39,878 nucleotides of DNA from Thiotrichales bacterium (GTDB taxonomy: Bacteria; Pseudomonadota; Gammaproteobacteria; JAABTG01), in the NCBI GenBank assembly GCA_011389995.1, contig JAABTG010000032.1, positions 1 to 39,878 on the forward strand, read 5' to 3'. Made by a program: the position numbers and the translations under genes. Below the pieces are notes generated by a model. That model ran no database searches. It was not told where the DNA came from and saw nothing but the letters and a program-made list of their open reading frames with translations. Positions 1 through 6,876 of this stretch are shown piece after piece (the stretch's first letter is position 1; every line of letters starts with the position of its first letter).

Positions 1-138
1 GCAGCACGCCATGGGGCGTTATTCGTCGTCGCCATAGCGGTGCTATGCCTCCTCCTCTTGCCTTCCCTGGCGCACTGTGCCCGGCGCGACTTCTCGAACA
101 TTATTACGGGACAGGACACTAGGGAAAGGCTGATTTAA
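1..138 (+). CDS. Possible 3' end of a membrane or exported protein, cut by the window edge
   Basis: One frame is open from the left edge and contains a strongly hydrophobic stretch (residues 6-21, ALFVVAIAVLCLLLLP) followed by a polar tail. It ends at a TAA at 136-138 that lies inside the inserted MITE, so the last five codons or so would come from the mobile element. The stretch could be a signal peptide or a C-terminal membrane segment. No family is recognised and the start is outside the window. It may also be a chance frame in GC-rich DNA. Confidence 0.25.
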   Translation, partial: AARHGALFVVAIAVLCLLLLPSLAHCARRDFSNIITGQDTRERLI

Positions 139-349
139 TCCATCCAGGATTAAATCAGCCACGCCGGGCCCGGTACATGCCCGGGCCCGGCTCACGCATT
201 CAATCACTTGCGTGATTGATGCGATGGTCCTCTCCACGCGGTGCTGTCCTGCACCGCGGGCGAGGCCGGGGACAAGGTCCACCGGACCTTGTCCTGAGTC
301 CGGCTCACCCCCGGACCATACGGAAAGCGCTGAATAAATCAGCGCTTCC
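123..349. mobile_element. 227-bp MITE with IS5-type ends and a CTAG target duplication
   Basis: The element begins GGAAAGGCTGATTTA (123-137) and ends with the complement of GGAAGCGCTGATTTA (335-349). The two ends match at 13 of 15 positions. They are flanked by direct CTAG repeats at 119-122 and 350-353, which fits the 4-bp YTAR duplication known for part of the IS5 family. No transposase frame fits inside, so it is a non-autonomous element presumably moved in trans by an IS5-type transposase elsewhere. The right-hand duplication supplies the TAG stop of the minus-strand gene at 350-670. Confidence 0.75.
128..347. repeat. Seven consecutive hairpins filling the MITE
   Basis: Perfect stems follow one another: 128-141/147-160 (14 bp), 163-173/181-191 (11 bp), 200-207/212-219 (8 bp), 237-244/251-258 (8 bp), 270-280/284-294 (11 bp), 298-303/311-316 (6 bp) and 325-333/339-347 (9 bp). 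Loops are 3-7 bases. Well over half of the element lies in stems. Either strand of RNA would fold into a chain of stem-loops, which could act as a terminator or stabiliser for the minus-strand gene ending at 350. Confidence 0.85.
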
Positions 350-670
350 CTAGGGTCCTGCGGATGGTGTCACAGGATGCCGGGGGACGTGGGTCACTAC
401 ACTGTGGACCACCGTGTCCTCCTCGAAATAGACGGTGAAGCCGTCATAATGCCAGCGGCTGATGGGCGGGTCGCCCACCGCCGCCGAATGGGCCCCGGGC
501 GGTCCGTAACGCGCCCGCACCTGGTCGCGTTTCATGCCGCGATGGGGGAGGGGCGTGGGTGATACTGCGCCTTCCTGTTGGCCAATGGGTATGCGAATGG
601 TGTCGCCTGCCGCAGCGACGTTGGCGGGCAAGGCGAGGCTGCCGAGCAGTACACAGACATGGGCTTTCAT
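350..670 (-). CDS. Small exported protein of unknown function
   Basis: About 106 residues from the ATG at 670, which has a GAGG Shine-Dalgarno at suitable spacing. Residues 1-21 look like a signal peptide (MKAHVCVLLGSLALPANVAAA). The mature part carries a compact conserved-looking block: RGMKRDQVRARYGPP, then VGDPPISRW, then FTVYFEEDTVVHSVV. I recognise this from a family of short gammaproteobacterial periplasmic proteins, often labelled hypothetical. The block resembles the SmpA/OmlA-type pattern in which a glycine-proline turn precedes a beta-rich half. Function is unknown. The stop TAG is part of the CTAG duplication made by the MITE, so the element sits directly at the 3' end of the gene without changing the protein. 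Confidence 0.7.
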   Translation of the reverse strand: MKAHVCVLLGSLALPANVAAAGDTIRIPIGQQEGAVSPTPLPHRGMKRDQVRARYGPPGAHSAAVGDPPISRWHYDGFTVYFEEDTVVHSVVTHVPRHPVTPSAGP

Positions 671-1104
671 GGACGCCGACCTCGCGGGAGAAGTACGGAC
701 TCTGCTTACCATTCCCGAAGAGGGCCACGCAACCCGGTATGAAGAAGTTAGGACCCACCATACATTCATAGGCATGACTCTATGTATTCGCTCCATATAT
801 GCTATTTGCTTTATGGTTCGTCGATTCGAGACAATTCGCCACCAGCCGACGGCTGAACGATGCGGTCATTCCATGGCCCATGGCCGGGCCACGCCATGGG
901 CATACGGGATTGACGGGCGGGGAGCCCGGGCCGGGCCTATGCAAGGTAGAATGGGATTGTGCCGTCCTGCAAGGGCGTGTGCCCGCTGAAATCTCTGGGA
1001 AAGTCATTTGCCGCCGCCAAATCCGATAAGCCTGCAGTGAAGCCTCAACCCAACCCCTCTCCGGTCGTGGGGCCGGCAAACCCTGGCCATGCCCTGGCGC
1101 GCGC
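671..1104. other. Intergenic region between divergent genes
   Basis: This stretch of 434 bases separates the exported protein (minus) from csoS1D (plus). Its middle, around 745-835, is clearly lower in GC than the genes and is the likely promoter zone for both directions. Interleaved CCATGG palindromes occur at 870-900. The short open frames here have no recognisable content. The frame of csoS1D is open upstream only to a TAA at 1027-1029 and offers no usable earlier start. Confidence 0.5.
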
Positions 1105-1719
1105 ATGATCTCCCTGCGGACCTACGTCTATATCGACTCGTTGCAGCCGCAACTGGCCGAGTATATCGCCACCGTGTCCCAGGGCTTCCTGCCGGTGCCT
1201 GGAGATGCCTGCCTGTGGGTGGAGGTGTCGCCGGGCATGGCCGTCCATCGCCTCACGGATATGGCGTTGAAGGCCACCCGGGTACACTTGGCCCAACAGG
1301 TGGTGGAGCGGGAGTTCGGTTCCATGGTGATCCATCAGCGGGACCAGAGCGACGTACGCCAGGCAGGAGAACTGGTGCTCTCCAACCTGGGCGCGCGGCT
1401 CGGCGACCGCCAGCTGCCTCGCATCACCTGGCAGGAGACCATCCGTGGCATGACGCCGGATCACACCGTACTCATCAACCGCCAGAACCGCAGGGGCTCC
1501 ATGATCCTGCCGGGCGAGAGCATGTTCATTCTGGAGACAGAACCCGCGGGCTATGTGATCTACGCGGCCAATCAGGCAGAAAAGGCAGCCACCATCACCC
1601 TGGTGGATGTGCGGGCCGTAGGCGCCTATGGCCGTCTGGTGCTGTCGGGAAGCGAGGGTAATGTCGACGAGGCGGCGGGCGCGGCAATCGCGGCCATTGG
1701 ACGCCCCTCCGGCACGTGA
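1105..1719 (+). CDS. csoS1D: CsoS1D-like tandem-BMC carboxysome shell protein
   Basis: The 204-residue product matches the remembered sequence of alpha-carboxysome CsoS1D along its length: [17 protein letters not shown] at 4-20, [10 protein letters not shown] at 25-34, [10 protein letters not shown] at 40-49, and a second BMC repeat containing [10 protein letters not shown] and [13 protein letters not shown]. CsoS1D trimers stack in pairs and form a large gated pore in the carboxysome shell. The gating Glu-Arg pair of the Prochlorococcus protein (E120/R121) corresponds to E68/R69 in VVERE. The roughly 50-residue N-terminal extension of cyanobacterial CsoS1D is absent, and the upstream frame closes 25 codons before the ATG. 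There are no rubisco, csoS2 or other shell genes in the window. The gene stands between an exported protein and a Nudix gene, so its partners must lie elsewhere. Confidence 0.85.
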   Translation: MISLRTYVYIDSLQPQLAEYIATVSQGFLPVPGDACLWVEVSPGMAVHRLTDMALKATRVHLAQQVVEREFGSMVIHQRDQSDVRQAGELVLSNLGARLGDRQLPRITWQETIRGMTPDHTVLINRQNRRGSMILPGESMFILETEPAGYVIYAANQAEKAATITLVDVRAVGAYGRLVLSGSEGNVDEAAGAAIAAIGRPSGT

Positions 1720-1833
1720 GTCTCCGATGGAGGCACCATCACCCCATATACCGGGCGGCGTTCGGGTTGCGGACCCCACCGGCGGGAGCGCCATGAACGC
1801 GCCATTGTCATCAGCCCTTGGGGGGCAGGGACC

Positions 1834-2445
1834 ATGCACCGCCGGGAATTACTGAATCTGCTGGCCCGCCACCGTACGCGGTTCCTGGATGAAGCCGCTC
1901 ACTGTGAACGCACCCGGACCTTCGTCGAGGCCCACGAGGATTGCTTTCACTGCGACCTCTGGCCCGGCCATGTCACGGGGTCCGCGTGGGTGGTAAGCCG
2001 CCATCGGGACCATGTGCTGATGCTCCATCATCGCAAGCACGACCAGTGGTTTCAGCCGGGTGGGCACGCCGACGGGGATGCCGACATCCTGCGAGTGGCC
2101 TTGCGTGAAACTGCAGAGGAGACGGGGTTGGACTCCTCCCATATCCGCCTCGTGGCCCAGGACATATTCGACGTGGATGTGCATATCATACCGGCCAGCA
2201 TACGTGGGCCGCGCCACGAACACTTCGATATCCGCTTTCTGGTGGAGATGGACCACGATATTCCCATCCCCGGTAACGATGAATCCCATGACATTCTGTG
2301 GATTCCACTGGCCGCCGTATCACGCTTCAATAACAATCGCTCTACTTATCGCATGGTGGAAAAAACCCGCCACATGCGCAGCGCCCTGGCGTTTCGTCAT
2401 GGCCGCCTTGAGGAGACGAAATACCGCGTCCCTGCGGACACCTGA
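1834..2445 (+). CDS. Nudix hydrolase
   Basis: A 203-residue Nudix-fold protein that probably hydrolyses a nucleoside diphosphate linked to another group, with Mg2+ bound by the Nudix box. The box runs from G77 to L99 (GHADGDADILRVAL, then RETAEETGL). The RE and EE residues that bind metal are present (R91, E92, E95, E96). The first glutamate of the consensus GX5E is Ala83, a variation I recall from the QPGGHADGD subgroup. CDXXC-like cysteines (C37, C40) lie in the N-terminal part. The ATG at 1834 follows a CAGGG-type ribosome site. It lies 114 bases after csoS1D on the same strand and ends tail to tail with the H-NS-like gene. The substrate cannot be told. Confidence 0.8.
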   Translation: MHRRELLNLLARHRTRFLDEAAHCERTRTFVEAHEDCFHCDLWPGHVTGSAWVVSRHRDHVLMLHHRKHDQWFQPGGHADGDADILRVALRETAEETGLDSSHIRLVAQDIFDVDVHIIPASIRGPRHEHFDIRFLVEMDHDIPIPGNDESHDILWIPLAAVSRFNNNRSTYRMVEKTRHMRSALAFRHGRLEETKYRVPADT

Positions 2446-2465
2446 ATGGGCCGTCTGGCCGGTAT

Positions 2466-2858
2466 TCAGACCTTCTTCAGCTTCTTCCTGAACTGTTCCT
2501 TGTCCTCGCGGTTCCTGACGTCGAGGCCCGCCGCCTTCATGCGTTCCTCTACCCATTTCGGGGCCCGACCCTTGAAGGTCCAGGTATTGTTCGGATCTTC
2601 GGGATCGACATAGGCCGGATTGACCGCGGCCCGCTTGGTGCCGGCGCGTTTAGCAGCCGGCGCCTTGCCCTTCTTCTGCAGCAGGGCATGGGCGATCTCT
2701 TCGACTGTGAACCCACTCCTGCGGATCTCGCCTGCCAGCTGGGTTACCAGGCGGGACTTCTGGGAGCGCTTCTTCTTTGTTTCTTCTTTGTTCAGATCGG
2801 TCTTCAGCTTTTGAATCTGTTCAAGGGTCAGGTTGGAGACGTTGGGTACTTTCGCCAT
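2466..2858 (-). CDS. H-NS family nucleoid-associated protein
   Basis: A 130-residue basic protein. The C-terminal DNA-binding signature TWTFKGRAPKWV (92-103) is the H-NS AT-hook-like motif that enters the minor groove of AT-rich DNA. The N-terminal half (about 10-65) is helical and should give oligomerisation. A lysine/alanine-rich linker (62-77) joins the two. H-NS proteins silence AT-rich and horizontally acquired DNA. The ATG at 2858 has AGGAAT upstream on the minus strand, and the AT-rich leader at 2859-3000 may be a self-regulation target. The extra basic C-tail (EQFRKKLKKV) goes beyond the usual end of the domain. Confidence 0.88.
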   Translation of the reverse strand: MAKVPNVSNLTLEQIQKLKTDLNKEETKKKRSQKSRLVTQLAGEIRRSGFTVEEIAHALLQKKGKAPAAKRAGTKRAAVNPAYVDPEDPNNTWTFKGRAPKWVEERMKAAGLDVRNREDKEQFRKKLKKV

Positions 2859-2917
2859 TGTTTATTCCTGTATATTTTGATTGGATGCCGCGAGGATGTA
2901 GGGCACTCCCCTGTAAG

Positions 2918-2947
2918 ATTAATCCGAAGGATAAAATGATGCATCAA
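2918..2947 (-). promoter_or_regulatory. Candidate sigma-70 promoter of the H-NS-like gene
   Basis: On the minus strand TTGATG (2947-2942) and ATTAAT (2923-2918) are 18 bases apart, matching four or five of six consensus positions each. Transcription would start about 50 bases before the ATG at 2858. It lies in the AT-rich tract. This is only a sequence match. Confidence 0.35.
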
Positions 2948-3517
2948 AAGAAAAAGAATGTATATATGATAATCTGGCAAACTATTTCTCTCCGGCGCGG
3001 TCGCGGTATCGCGGGATATTCGGTACAGAAAATAACACTCGCCTGAATAAGGCCCCCGCTGATGGTTATTTCCCTTCAGCCGACCTGCGTGATGCCTTGA
3101 AGAGCCGCTGATTTAATGCGGGCGGACTGCAACCATGATTCTTTCGGCAAACGGGGACAAAGTCATCTTGGCTTTGCCAGTACACCCCGGGAGGTGGGGA
3201 ATGATGTTCCGTGGGCCTCATGCGAATTCCGTGTATTTAAAAGAGCGGTCATCCCCGGGCCGCAGAAAGGCAGATAAAGATTCCTCCGGAATAGGTGGGC
3301 CAGTATTCATGGAACGCCCTCCAGGATCTCCAAATTGGAAGACGGCACGGGCCCTCCCCGTTGAGGCCGGACATCCGCCATGGCGAAGGGGCGGGCCGGA
3401 CTCGTCCCCAAATAGCGGCGCGGCTATTGTCGAGCCGGTCAGAACCGTCACCGGGCCAACCCACGGCACTGAAGGTGAGAACATATGGGGTTAAGATCCG
3501 GGTAAGCCACCCTCGCC

Positions 3518-3522
3518 AAGGA
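3518..3522 (+). promoter_or_regulatory. Ribosome-binding site that decides the EamA start
   Basis: AAGGA lies six bases before a TTG at 3529. It is the only good Shine-Dalgarno near the first membrane helix. The GTG codons at 3475 and 3565 have weaker contexts. Confidence 0.55.
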
Positions 3523-3528
3523 CTCCCT

Positions 3529-4449
3529 TTGCCCCCGACAAGACTCCCCATATCAGCCACCGAAGTGGGTATTCTCATCATTTCCGCCGCCATGCTGTCG
3601 GTGCCGATAATCGACGCGTTGGCCAAACTGGCCTCCATGTCCCAGGCCGTGGGCCAGATAGCCTGGGGACGGTTTGTCGTCCAGTGCCTGGTGTTGCTAC
3701 CGCTGCTGCTGGTGCGTCGCACGGCCATTCGCGGCACTCTGAGGATGCGCCATATCTGGATGGGGGTGGTGTTGGCGGGGGCGGTGCTGTTTCTCGTGTG
3801 GGGCCTGCACCATTTGCCCATCGCCAACAATACCGCCATTTTCTTCGTGCAGCCGCTGATACTGACGGCCATCTCAGGGGTGTTCCTGGGAGAACGCATA
3901 GGTTGGAGCCGGTGGCTGGCGGTGTCGGTGGGTCTGGCGGGGGCCCTGGTGGTCATCCGCCCCAACTGGGCGGCCTACGGTGTGGCCACCATATTTCCGT
4001 TCCTCGCGGGCACCTGCTACGCCATCTATATGGCCCTCACGCGGACCCGTGCGATGCACGAGGACATCATCCTGTTGCAGTTCTGGACCGGCCTGGTGGC
4101 GGCGGGGATACTCAGCGCCCTGATGGCCGTCGGCTGGTATGGTGGCCTCGCGGTATTCAGTTTCTCCCTTCCCGATGAGACAGGCGTGGTCCTGGTGCTG
4201 GCCATCGGCCTGTTATCCGCCGTCATCCATGTCATGATCGCGGCGGCCCTCAAGCGGGCCGATGCCAGCGTCATGGCCCCGTTCCAGTATCTGGAGATCA
4301 TCAGTGCCACCGCTTTGGGCTGGGCCGTATTCGGCGACCTTCCCGACGGCATCACCGCCATCGGGGCGCTTATCATCATCGGCTCGGGCCTGTATGTATT
4401 CCTCACGGAACGAAGGGTGGCGCGCCGGGCGGTGGCGCCGGTGAGCTGA
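3529..4449 (+). CDS. EamA/DMT-superfamily transporter
   Basis: The chosen TTG start gives 306 residues, the usual length for the drug/metabolite transporter superfamily. About ten hydrophobic helices form two EamA repeats. The first repeat includes GRFVVQCLVLLPLLL and the end-of-repeat pattern NNTAIFFVQPLILTAISGVFLGE. The second repeat ends with the equivalent VMAPFQYLEIISATALGWAVFGD and a C-terminal helix before a basic tail (RRVARRA). Members export amino acids, nucleosides or other metabolites across the inner membrane, and substrate cannot be read from sequence. The frame stays open upstream to 3295, but that region is not hydrophobic or conserved-looking. The methyltransferase follows after 44 bases. 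Confidence 0.8.
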   Translation: MPPTRLPISATEVGILIISAAMLSVPIIDALAKLASMSQAVGQIAWGRFVVQCLVLLPLLLVRRTAIRGTLRMRHIWMGVVLAGAVLFLVWGLHHLPIANNTAIFFVQPLILTAISGVFLGERIGWSRWLAVSVGLAGALVVIRPNWAAYGVATIFPFLAGTCYAIYMALTRTRAMHEDIILLQFWTGLVAAGILSALMAVGWYGGLAVFSFSLPDETGVVLVLAIGLLSAVIHVMIAAALKRADASVMAPFQYLEIISATALGWAVFGDLPDGITAIGALIIIGSGLYVFLTERRVARRAVAPVS

Positions 4450-4493
4450 GATGAACTGCATGGCATCGTAACTGCACTTAGGAGGACCCAGAC

Positions 4494-5099
4494 ATGGGAG
4501 ATCTGTTCGCGGAGAAGGCCGAAGACTGGGACAGGCGGGATCGGGTCAAGGCCTTGTCGCGGGACATCGGCGCGGCCATCCTGGCCCACATCCCTGTGCA
4601 TGAGGGCATGGAGGTCATGGATTTCGGCGCCGGCACCGGCCTCATCTCCAGCCAGCTCGCCCCGCTGGTGGGGCGCATCGTGGCGGTGGATACCTCGGAG
4701 TCCATGCTGGAACGATTGATGGCCAAGCCGGAGCTCGTAGGCAAGGTAAAGCCCGTTTGCCGGGATATCACCGCCCAACCCATCGACGAGCGCTTCGACC
4801 TCATCGTCAGCGCGATGGCACTGCATCATGTGCCGGATACACGGCTGCTGATGCAGCGTTTCGCGGAACACGCCAAGCCCGGCGGCCTCCTTGCCCTGGC
4901 AGACCTGGACGAGGAGGACGGCACCTTTCACCCCGCGGATGCCCAGGGCGTATTCCACCACGGTTTTCGACGTGCGCGGTTGGCAAAGCTGCTGGCGGAG
5001 GCCGGATTCGGTGACGTGCGGTTCACCACGGTCCATACGGTGCCGGGCGAAGGCCGCGGCTATCCGGTGTTCCTGGTGACGGCCCGCAGAGTGCAATAA
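4494..5099 (+). CDS. Class I SAM-dependent methyltransferase
   Basis: A 201-residue methyltransferase. Motif I is VMDFGAGTGLIS (41-52), the SAM-binding glycine loop. An acidic residue ends strand 2 (VAVDTSESML), and motif IV/post-I features appear as FDLIVSAMALHHVPD. This arrangement is that of the UbiE/Methyltransf_11 group of small-molecule enzymes. The ATG at 4494 has a strong GGAGGA site at 4481-4486. The N-terminal KAEDWDRRDRVKAL resembles the substrate-cap helix of small-molecule methyltransferases. It follows the EamA gene closely and may be co-transcribed. The substrate is unknown. Confidence 0.8.
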   Translation: MGDLFAEKAEDWDRRDRVKALSRDIGAAILAHIPVHEGMEVMDFGAGTGLISSQLAPLVGRIVAVDTSESMLERLMAKPELVGKVKPVCRDITAQPIDERFDLIVSAMALHHVPDTRLLMQRFAEHAKPGGLLALADLDEEDGTFHPADAQGVFHHGFRRARLAKLLAEAGFGDVRFTTVHTVPGEGRGYPVFLVTARRVQ

Positions 5100-5282
5100 G
5101 CGTCGGGTTGGCGGCCCCCATCGGCTCGATGGACGGGTCGCGGGTAGCCTATGTTAAAATCTTGCTCTTAGGTATTACCGTTCCCCGAGGAGTAATGGGC
5201 ATATGCGCGTGTCCCATGGGGTGGCTGGTTTCCTGCCGGTTGCGCATCCCGAATGGAACTCGTATTGATGAGGTGCAACTTG

Positions 5283-5660
5283 ATGAGACTCAAAAACCTA
5301 GCTTTTCTATACTGCCTCGTGTGGGGCCTCGGGATAGGCATTGCCGCCGCCGAACCATCCCCCCGGGAGGCCCATGAGGCCCGCAAGGCGGAGGCACGAC
5401 AGCAAAACGAGATCCGCTGGCAGGAGTTGGCCGCCCAACGCGAGGGGCGGCGTGCAGAGCTGGAAGCCGAACGCGAGCGCCGCCGCAGGTTGTTCGAAGA
5501 GGACAGAGCGGCCTGGTACAGGGCCTACGAGAGCCAGCGCAACGCCATCCAGGAACGCATTGCGGAACAACGCCGACAGTACAAGGATCAGCCGAGTCAG
5601 GCCGCCAGCGCATCCCCGTCCCAGGGGGACGCGGAGCAGGAAGCCAGGCCGGAGGGTTAG
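5283..5660 (+). CDS. Exported charged coiled-coil protein, unknown
   Basis: About 125 residues from the ATG at 5283. Residues 1-23 form a signal peptide (MRLKNLAFLYCLVWGLGIGIAAA, cleavage near AAA-EP). The mature protein is nearly all Glu, Arg, Gln and Ala, with long helical runs such as ERERRRRLFEEDRAAWYRAYE, so it should be an extended periplasmic helix or coiled coil. The tail is Ser/Gln-rich and probably disordered. An earlier in-frame ATG at 5253 would add ten residues before the signal peptide and is less likely. It is convergent with the permease gene at 5672, leaving 11 bases. No family is recognised. Confidence 0.65.
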   Translation: MRLKNLAFLYCLVWGLGIGIAAAEPSPREAHEARKAEARQQNEIRWQELAAQREGRRAELEAERERRRRLFEEDRAAWYRAYESQRNAIQERIAEQRRQYKDQPSQAASASPSQGDAEQEARPEG

Positions 5661-5671
5661 CCACAGCGTGC

Positions 5672-6871
5672 TTATTCGCTTCGCAAGGCCTCTACCGGAG
5701 GCGTGCGTGAGGCGCGGGCGGCCGGGGCCACGCCGGCGGCGAGGCCGATGACGACGGCCAGGGCCGCGGCCAGGATCAGATATTCCCAGGCGACGTGAAC
5801 CGGCAACTTCGGCACCAGGACCGCCAGACCCCGCGCCAGTCCCGTGCCCGCCATCAGGCCCGCCAGGCCGCCGGCCGCGGAAAGGGCCGCGGACTCGGCG
5901 AGGAACAGCGCCAGGATCTGGTTTGGACGGGCCCCCAGGGCACGCAACAGGCCGATCTCGGCGGTCCTTTCGTGCACCGAGATGGTCATGATGGTCAGGA
6001 TCCCCACACCGCCCACCAGCAGCGATATGCCGCCCAGGGCACCCACCGCCACGGTCAGGATGCCGAGAATGGAGCCCAGAACTTCCAGCATCTGGTCCTG
6101 GGTGGTGATGGTGAAATCCTCGTGTCCGTGGCGGCGCATCAGGGTGGAGCGAACCGCGGCGGCCACCGCCTCGGAGGCCATCTCCGGGCGATATAGCAGG
6201 TCCACCTCCATGAGGCCCTCGCGATCGAACATGGCCATCACCTTGGCGACCGGCAGATAGATGGTGTCGTCGAGGTCGAAACCCAGCAGCTGGCCCTTGG
6301 GGGCCATCACACCCACGATGCGATAGCGCTCCCCTCCCACCCGTATGCGCTGGCCGAGGGGGTTATGGTCGCCGAACAACTCGCGGTGCAGCTTGGCGCC
6401 GAGCACCGCGTAGGCGCGGGGATGGCCGGTGTCGTCCGCGGGCAGAAAGCGTCCCATGCGGACCCGCAGCTGCCACACCGCCGGCACCTGGTGGTTGACC
6501 CCCAGGACCGTGGTGCGGCGACCACGTTCGCCGAACTCCACGCTGGCGTTGCCTTGAATCACCGGTACGGCTGCGGTGATGCCGTCCAGCCGTGCCAGCG
6601 CCGCGGCGTCCTCCAGGGAAAGGGGACGAGTGGTGCTCACCATGGCGCCGGAGACCCCGAAGGTCTGGGTCTTGCCCGGGGTGATGGCCAACAGATTGGT
6701 GCCGAACTGAGTGAACTCGGCCAGCACGTAGCGATGCACCCCCTCGCCGATGGCGGTGAGCAGGATCACCGCCGCCACCCCCACGGCGATGCCGAGGGCC
6801 GTGAGGCCCGCGCGCAGGGGCTGGGCGGCCACGGCGCCGGCGGCGTACAGGGTGAGATCCATGGGTCTCAT
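5672..6871 (-). CDS. MacB-like ABC transporter permease (second of two)
   Basis: About 399 residues with the MacB/FtsX layout: a first helix near the N-terminus (LGIAVGVAAVILLTAIGEG), a large periplasmic domain (about 55-270) and three C-terminal helices. The MacB_PCD pattern NPLGQRIRVGGERYRIVGV is present, as is the cytoplasmic coupling segment VHERTAEIGLLRALGARPNQI. FtsX-type permeases of this kind transmit ATPase motion to the periplasm and help expel lipoproteins, peptides or antibiotics instead of moving substrate through a channel. It starts five bases after the stop of the first permease, and a second ATG at 6862 is also possible. It closes the likely operon. Confidence 0.85.
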   Translation of the reverse strand: MRPMDLTLYAAGAVAAQPLRAGLTALGIAVGVAAVILLTAIGEGVHRYVLAEFTQFGTNLLAITPGKTQTFGVSGAMVSTTRPLSLEDAAALARLDGITAAVPVIQGNASVEFGERGRRTTVLGVNHQVPAVWQLRVRMGRFLPADDTGHPRAYAVLGAKLHRELFGDHNPLGQRIRVGGERYRIVGVMAPKGQLLGFDLDDTIYLPVAKVMAMFDREGLMEVDLLYRPEMASEAVAAAVRSTLMRRHGHEDFTITTQDQMLEVLGSILGILTVAVGALGGISLLVGGVGILTIMTISVHERTAEIGLLRALGARPNQILALFLAESAALSAAGGLAGLMAGTGLARGLAVLVPKLPVHVAWEYLILAAALAVVIGLAAGVAPAARASRTPPVEALRSE

Positions 6872-6876
6872 GGGCC

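Larger units (their letters stand above)
2859..3528. other. Long intergenic region, AT-rich near the H-NS-like gene
   Basis: These 670 bases separate the divergent H-NS-like gene and the EamA transporter gene. Positions 2920-3000 are much richer in A+T than the surroundings and suit a curved, H-NS-responsive promoter. A sequence close to the MITE end (CGCTGATTTA at 3106-3115) may be a relic. The frame upstream of the EamA gene stays open from 3295 but encodes an unlikely Arg/Pro-rich stretch. No other gene is evident. Confidence 0.5.

Noticed and set aside
43..282. A 79-codon minus-strand frame across the MITE
   Set aside because: It consists of the hairpin repeats translated and has no transposase features.
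910..945. Shared TTGAC-N23-TATGCAAG upstream of csoS1D and upstream of the ArsR-type gene (32258-32293)
   Set aside because: The 23-base gap is too long for sigma-70, the matching residues are few, and a shared pattern of this length is expected by chance in 40 kb.
3135..3494. A 119-codon plus-strand frame in the gap before the EamA gene
   Set aside because: The predicted protein is Arg/Pro-rich without motifs, and the region has no ribosome-binding site at its start.
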